Part shown: piece after piece, positions 61,809 to 64,000 of the stretch
How positions within the stretch are numbered: position 1 is the first letter of the stretch
Layout: every line of letters begins with the position of its first letter
From: Pseudisothecium myosuroides
Taxonomy: Eukaryota; Streptophyta; Bryopsida; Hypnales; Lembophyllaceae
Assembly: GCA_951799445.1 (NCBI GenBank)
Contig: OX637289.1
Location: forward strand, 46,290,264 to 46,354,263
Direction of reading: 5' to 3'
Length of the DNA: 64,000 bases
Position numbers and translations under genes: made by a program
Notes under the pieces: generated by a model
The model's database searches: none
The model's input: the letters and a program-made list of their open reading frames with translations, nothing else
Told to the model about the DNA's origin: nothing

Positions 61809-62191
61809 CTGAGTAGCCAGCAACTCTTACTACCCTTAGTTGCCTAACACTTCTTTGAAAGTCCACCCTTGGTCGCCTTCAGACGTGCCCTGCGTGCAGG
61901 CCTGCAGGTTCTCTCATGTTCCTTTAGATAATCAATGATACCAAACTAGAGTTTCCTGTCTTCACGTAGTACTTTAGGCACGTACTACTGCCTGAGTGCT
62001 GGGCCACTCTCTGAATGGAACAGAAATCAATTCAGAAATTAACTCTCTTGAGAGCGACGATTATAAGAGGTAAGAAACTTCAGATTAAATTTCTCAGACC
62101 AAAGGACATAAAACTTCAGATTTGCATGAAATTATCACTCCAGATGATTTTGCGGCCTACAGAAGATCCTTCTCTAATCTCCAAGTCATTC
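61809..62191 (+). other. 3' untranslated region and flank of ALY gene
   Basis: Non-coding sequence between the ALY stop and the next element. No poly(A) signal is clear enough to assign. Confidence 0.4.
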
Positions 62192-62935
62192 TTAACCCCT
62201 AAATGATGGACCTATGACCACTGATTCCAAGCTTCACTGCCCAACACTCAATTTTTTGCCATTTTGCAACTAGATATGTATGAAAAATTTTATATTTATT
62301 TTTCAGAGATGAAACCACATGTTTTCTTCACTTCACCAAAAATTTAGATTTTTTTGTGGAAAATTGATTTTTTTGAGAATTTTTGAAGAAAAAGTGAAGG
62401 AAAATCACATCAAATAGATAATTATTTCAAAAAATCTGAAAATTTCACCATGTGTGTATATTACAATGACAAACATCATGGTGTAAACTCAATTTCCGTG
62501 TCATTCTATAATTAGAAAATAATAGACATTGAAAATGCACCTCAAGTTCAATATGCAATAAAATATTCAATATTAGGAATTTTTTCAAAATTCAAATTGG
62601 AGTAGAAACTAGAGTAGATGACCTTCATTTTGTTAGTTGGGCTCAAACTCAAAAAATATCATTTTTGTGGAGAAATTTCAGATTTCAAGCAAGGAGCAAC
62701 AACTTCCCAAAATACACTAAAATAGCATATTTTGTGATCCGTTTTTTTGACTAACTTCTCATTCACTTGCAGACAAACAGTTGCAAGACTACAAACTCGA
62801 TTGGATTCTCTTCATAACGCCACATGGAAGGTCACCTAGGAAAATATAGATGAAAAAGTGAATTCAATCTCTTTCCAGCTCATCTTGTTGTCATCCAAAC
62901 GCCATGGAATGGCGCTGGCGTCGTTACAGGGTTAA
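62192..62935. mobile_element. TTAA-flanked element (P10)
   Basis: TTAACCCCTAAATGATGG at the left and CGTTACAGGGTTAA at the right, 744 bp. The ends share TTAACCC and the interior differs from the 940-bp class. Confidence 0.6.
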
Positions 62936-63413
62936 TTCATAAACCATAGGAAAAAGAAGCTCTTGAGCTGAGTCACGAGAGATACATCAGCACATGCGGA
63001 AATGGCAGCAAAAAAAGTTCATATCCAGTTGATATTCACTCATAAGAACGGTAGATTATCAAAATGACAAGTTTGTTACTTCTGACAATTTGATGGTACA
63101 GAAGAAAAACGTAACTCAATCTCGTTCCGGTGCTAGTCATCCATCCCGAGATTAACAATGCCTCAGCCAAATCCAGCTGCACTAGTTGCAACAATTAATG
63201 GCCAGGTCGTGAAGTATTCCTTTGTGAAATGGTATGCCCAGTGAATGTCCGGACATGCAGCTGCAAGTTGCGTAAATATAGCGTAAAATATTAAAAAAAC
63301 AAGTTAGCACTCGATCTTTCCAACTAGGATCCTTCATCCTCAGGTATATTTACATGATGCACGATTGAATTTGTGACCATGAACGACTGCAGATTTTAAT
63401 GCACCTGTTCCGA

Positions 63414-63738
63414 TCAAGCTCCCATGCCAGTGAGGGGCATGTATTGTGGTTGGAATTCATGGTCCTCCCCTTGATGTTCGCCTCCAAGCAAGTTCACCTA
63501 CAGGTAACGAAAAAATTCCATGAAGGTGAGTGCCCTGATCAATCATGACAAATCTCATCAGGCCAGGACCAAAAAAGAAAGTTATATGACGTATACATCA
63601 CACATTCACAACACATTCAAATTACCATCTCACAAAAAAAAATAGCACGTACACAAGGCGTCGGTATAAAAATACCTTAATAATTTCCGATCTTGAATGT
63701 GGATTATTATAAGCCACGAGCATACAGAAGTGAAAGTC
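63414..63738 (-). CDS. Last two exons of an unidentified minus-strand gene (partial)
   Basis: Two exon-like blocks with clean borders and matching phase 0. The first, 63738-63676, has acceptor ATGCAG, encodes DFHFCMLVAYNNPHSRSEII plus K, and has donor AAG|GTATTT. The second, 63497-63414, has acceptor CTGTAG, encodes VNLLGGEHQGEDHEFQPQYM then PLTGMGA and a TGA stop. I do not recognise the family. Earlier exons would lie right of 63738 and beyond the window edge. Short length makes chance possible. Confidence 0.38.
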
Positions 63739-64000
63739 CTGCATCGATTTATCCCAACAGAAGTTAAAGTTTCAATAGTCATGGATGATGCCTACAAATA
63801 AATAAATATCTGTCATCTAACTGCTACCCAAGGAAAAGTTCAACGAAAAGAAACAGTACTGTCCCGAATTGCTCACAGAAAAAAATCTGGTGAATCGAAC
63901 TATATTAGTATATGCGACACGCAGAGGCTTTTACTAAAGACACTCTGAAAATGACAGATTCATGTGAAAAGGAGAAATCAGGACTGCAAGACATGCCGAT

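Noticed and set aside
1..64000. CRISPR arrays, operons, bacterial promoters, rRNA or organellar genes
   Set aside because: None seen. The intron-containing genes and repeat content are those of a plant nuclear genome.

Overview
The window is nuclear DNA from a land plant. The genes carry GT-AG introns, and the families have clear plant relatives: a trihelix factor, a plant-type B3 factor, a SMYD4-like SET/MYND protein, an ALY/REF mRNA export adaptor and a TBC Rab-GAP. Genes sit as GC-richer islands in very AT-rich, transposon-filled DNA. The richness in TTAA-flanked elements with CCC-starting termini and in foldback elements is unlike a typical flowering plant. A bryophyte, lycophyte or fern is my best guess, but the sequence does not settle it.

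Layout. Positions 1-3043 hold the minus-strand SMYD4-like gene copy A, whose 3' end runs off the left edge. Its flank and about 28 kb of repeat-rich DNA follow, to about 32 kb: nested CACTA-type elements, TTAA-flanked elements, foldbacks, tandem repeats, and a decayed minus-strand RPB7 (RNA polymerase II subunit) pseudogene at 12.5-14.7 kb. A second, complete minus-strand SMYD4-like gene (copy B) lies at 32537-36530, with a duplicated 5' flank to about 37.5 kb. Foldbacks and weak repeats fill 37.6-43 kb.

The right third is the gene-dense part. A minus-strand trihelix gene (43323-44996) is divergent from a plus-strand B3 gene (46175-47797) across a 1.2 kb shared upstream region. A plus-strand TBC-domain gene follows (52600-55362), then a plus-strand ALY/REF gene (57184-61808). 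Two exon-like segments at 63414-63738 suggest the end of an unidentified minus-strand gene. The genes do not form a pathway. Two are chromatin or transcription-factor families, one acts in vesicle traffic and one in mRNA export.

The most interesting material is in the repeats. There is a TTAA-flanked, piggyBac-like non-autonomous family with at least eight copies. A pair of ~1.07 kb foldback elements has GGGTGAWTGCA termini and 4-bp target duplications, one shown by an empty site rebuilt from the window itself. Two CACTA-type elements have matching 3-bp target duplications but overlapping, non-nested extents. A 270-bp MITE has one copy inserted exactly within the stop codon of the B3 gene. 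Exon coordinates come from hand-reading splice sites, codon phase and paralogue comparison, and may be off by a few bases.
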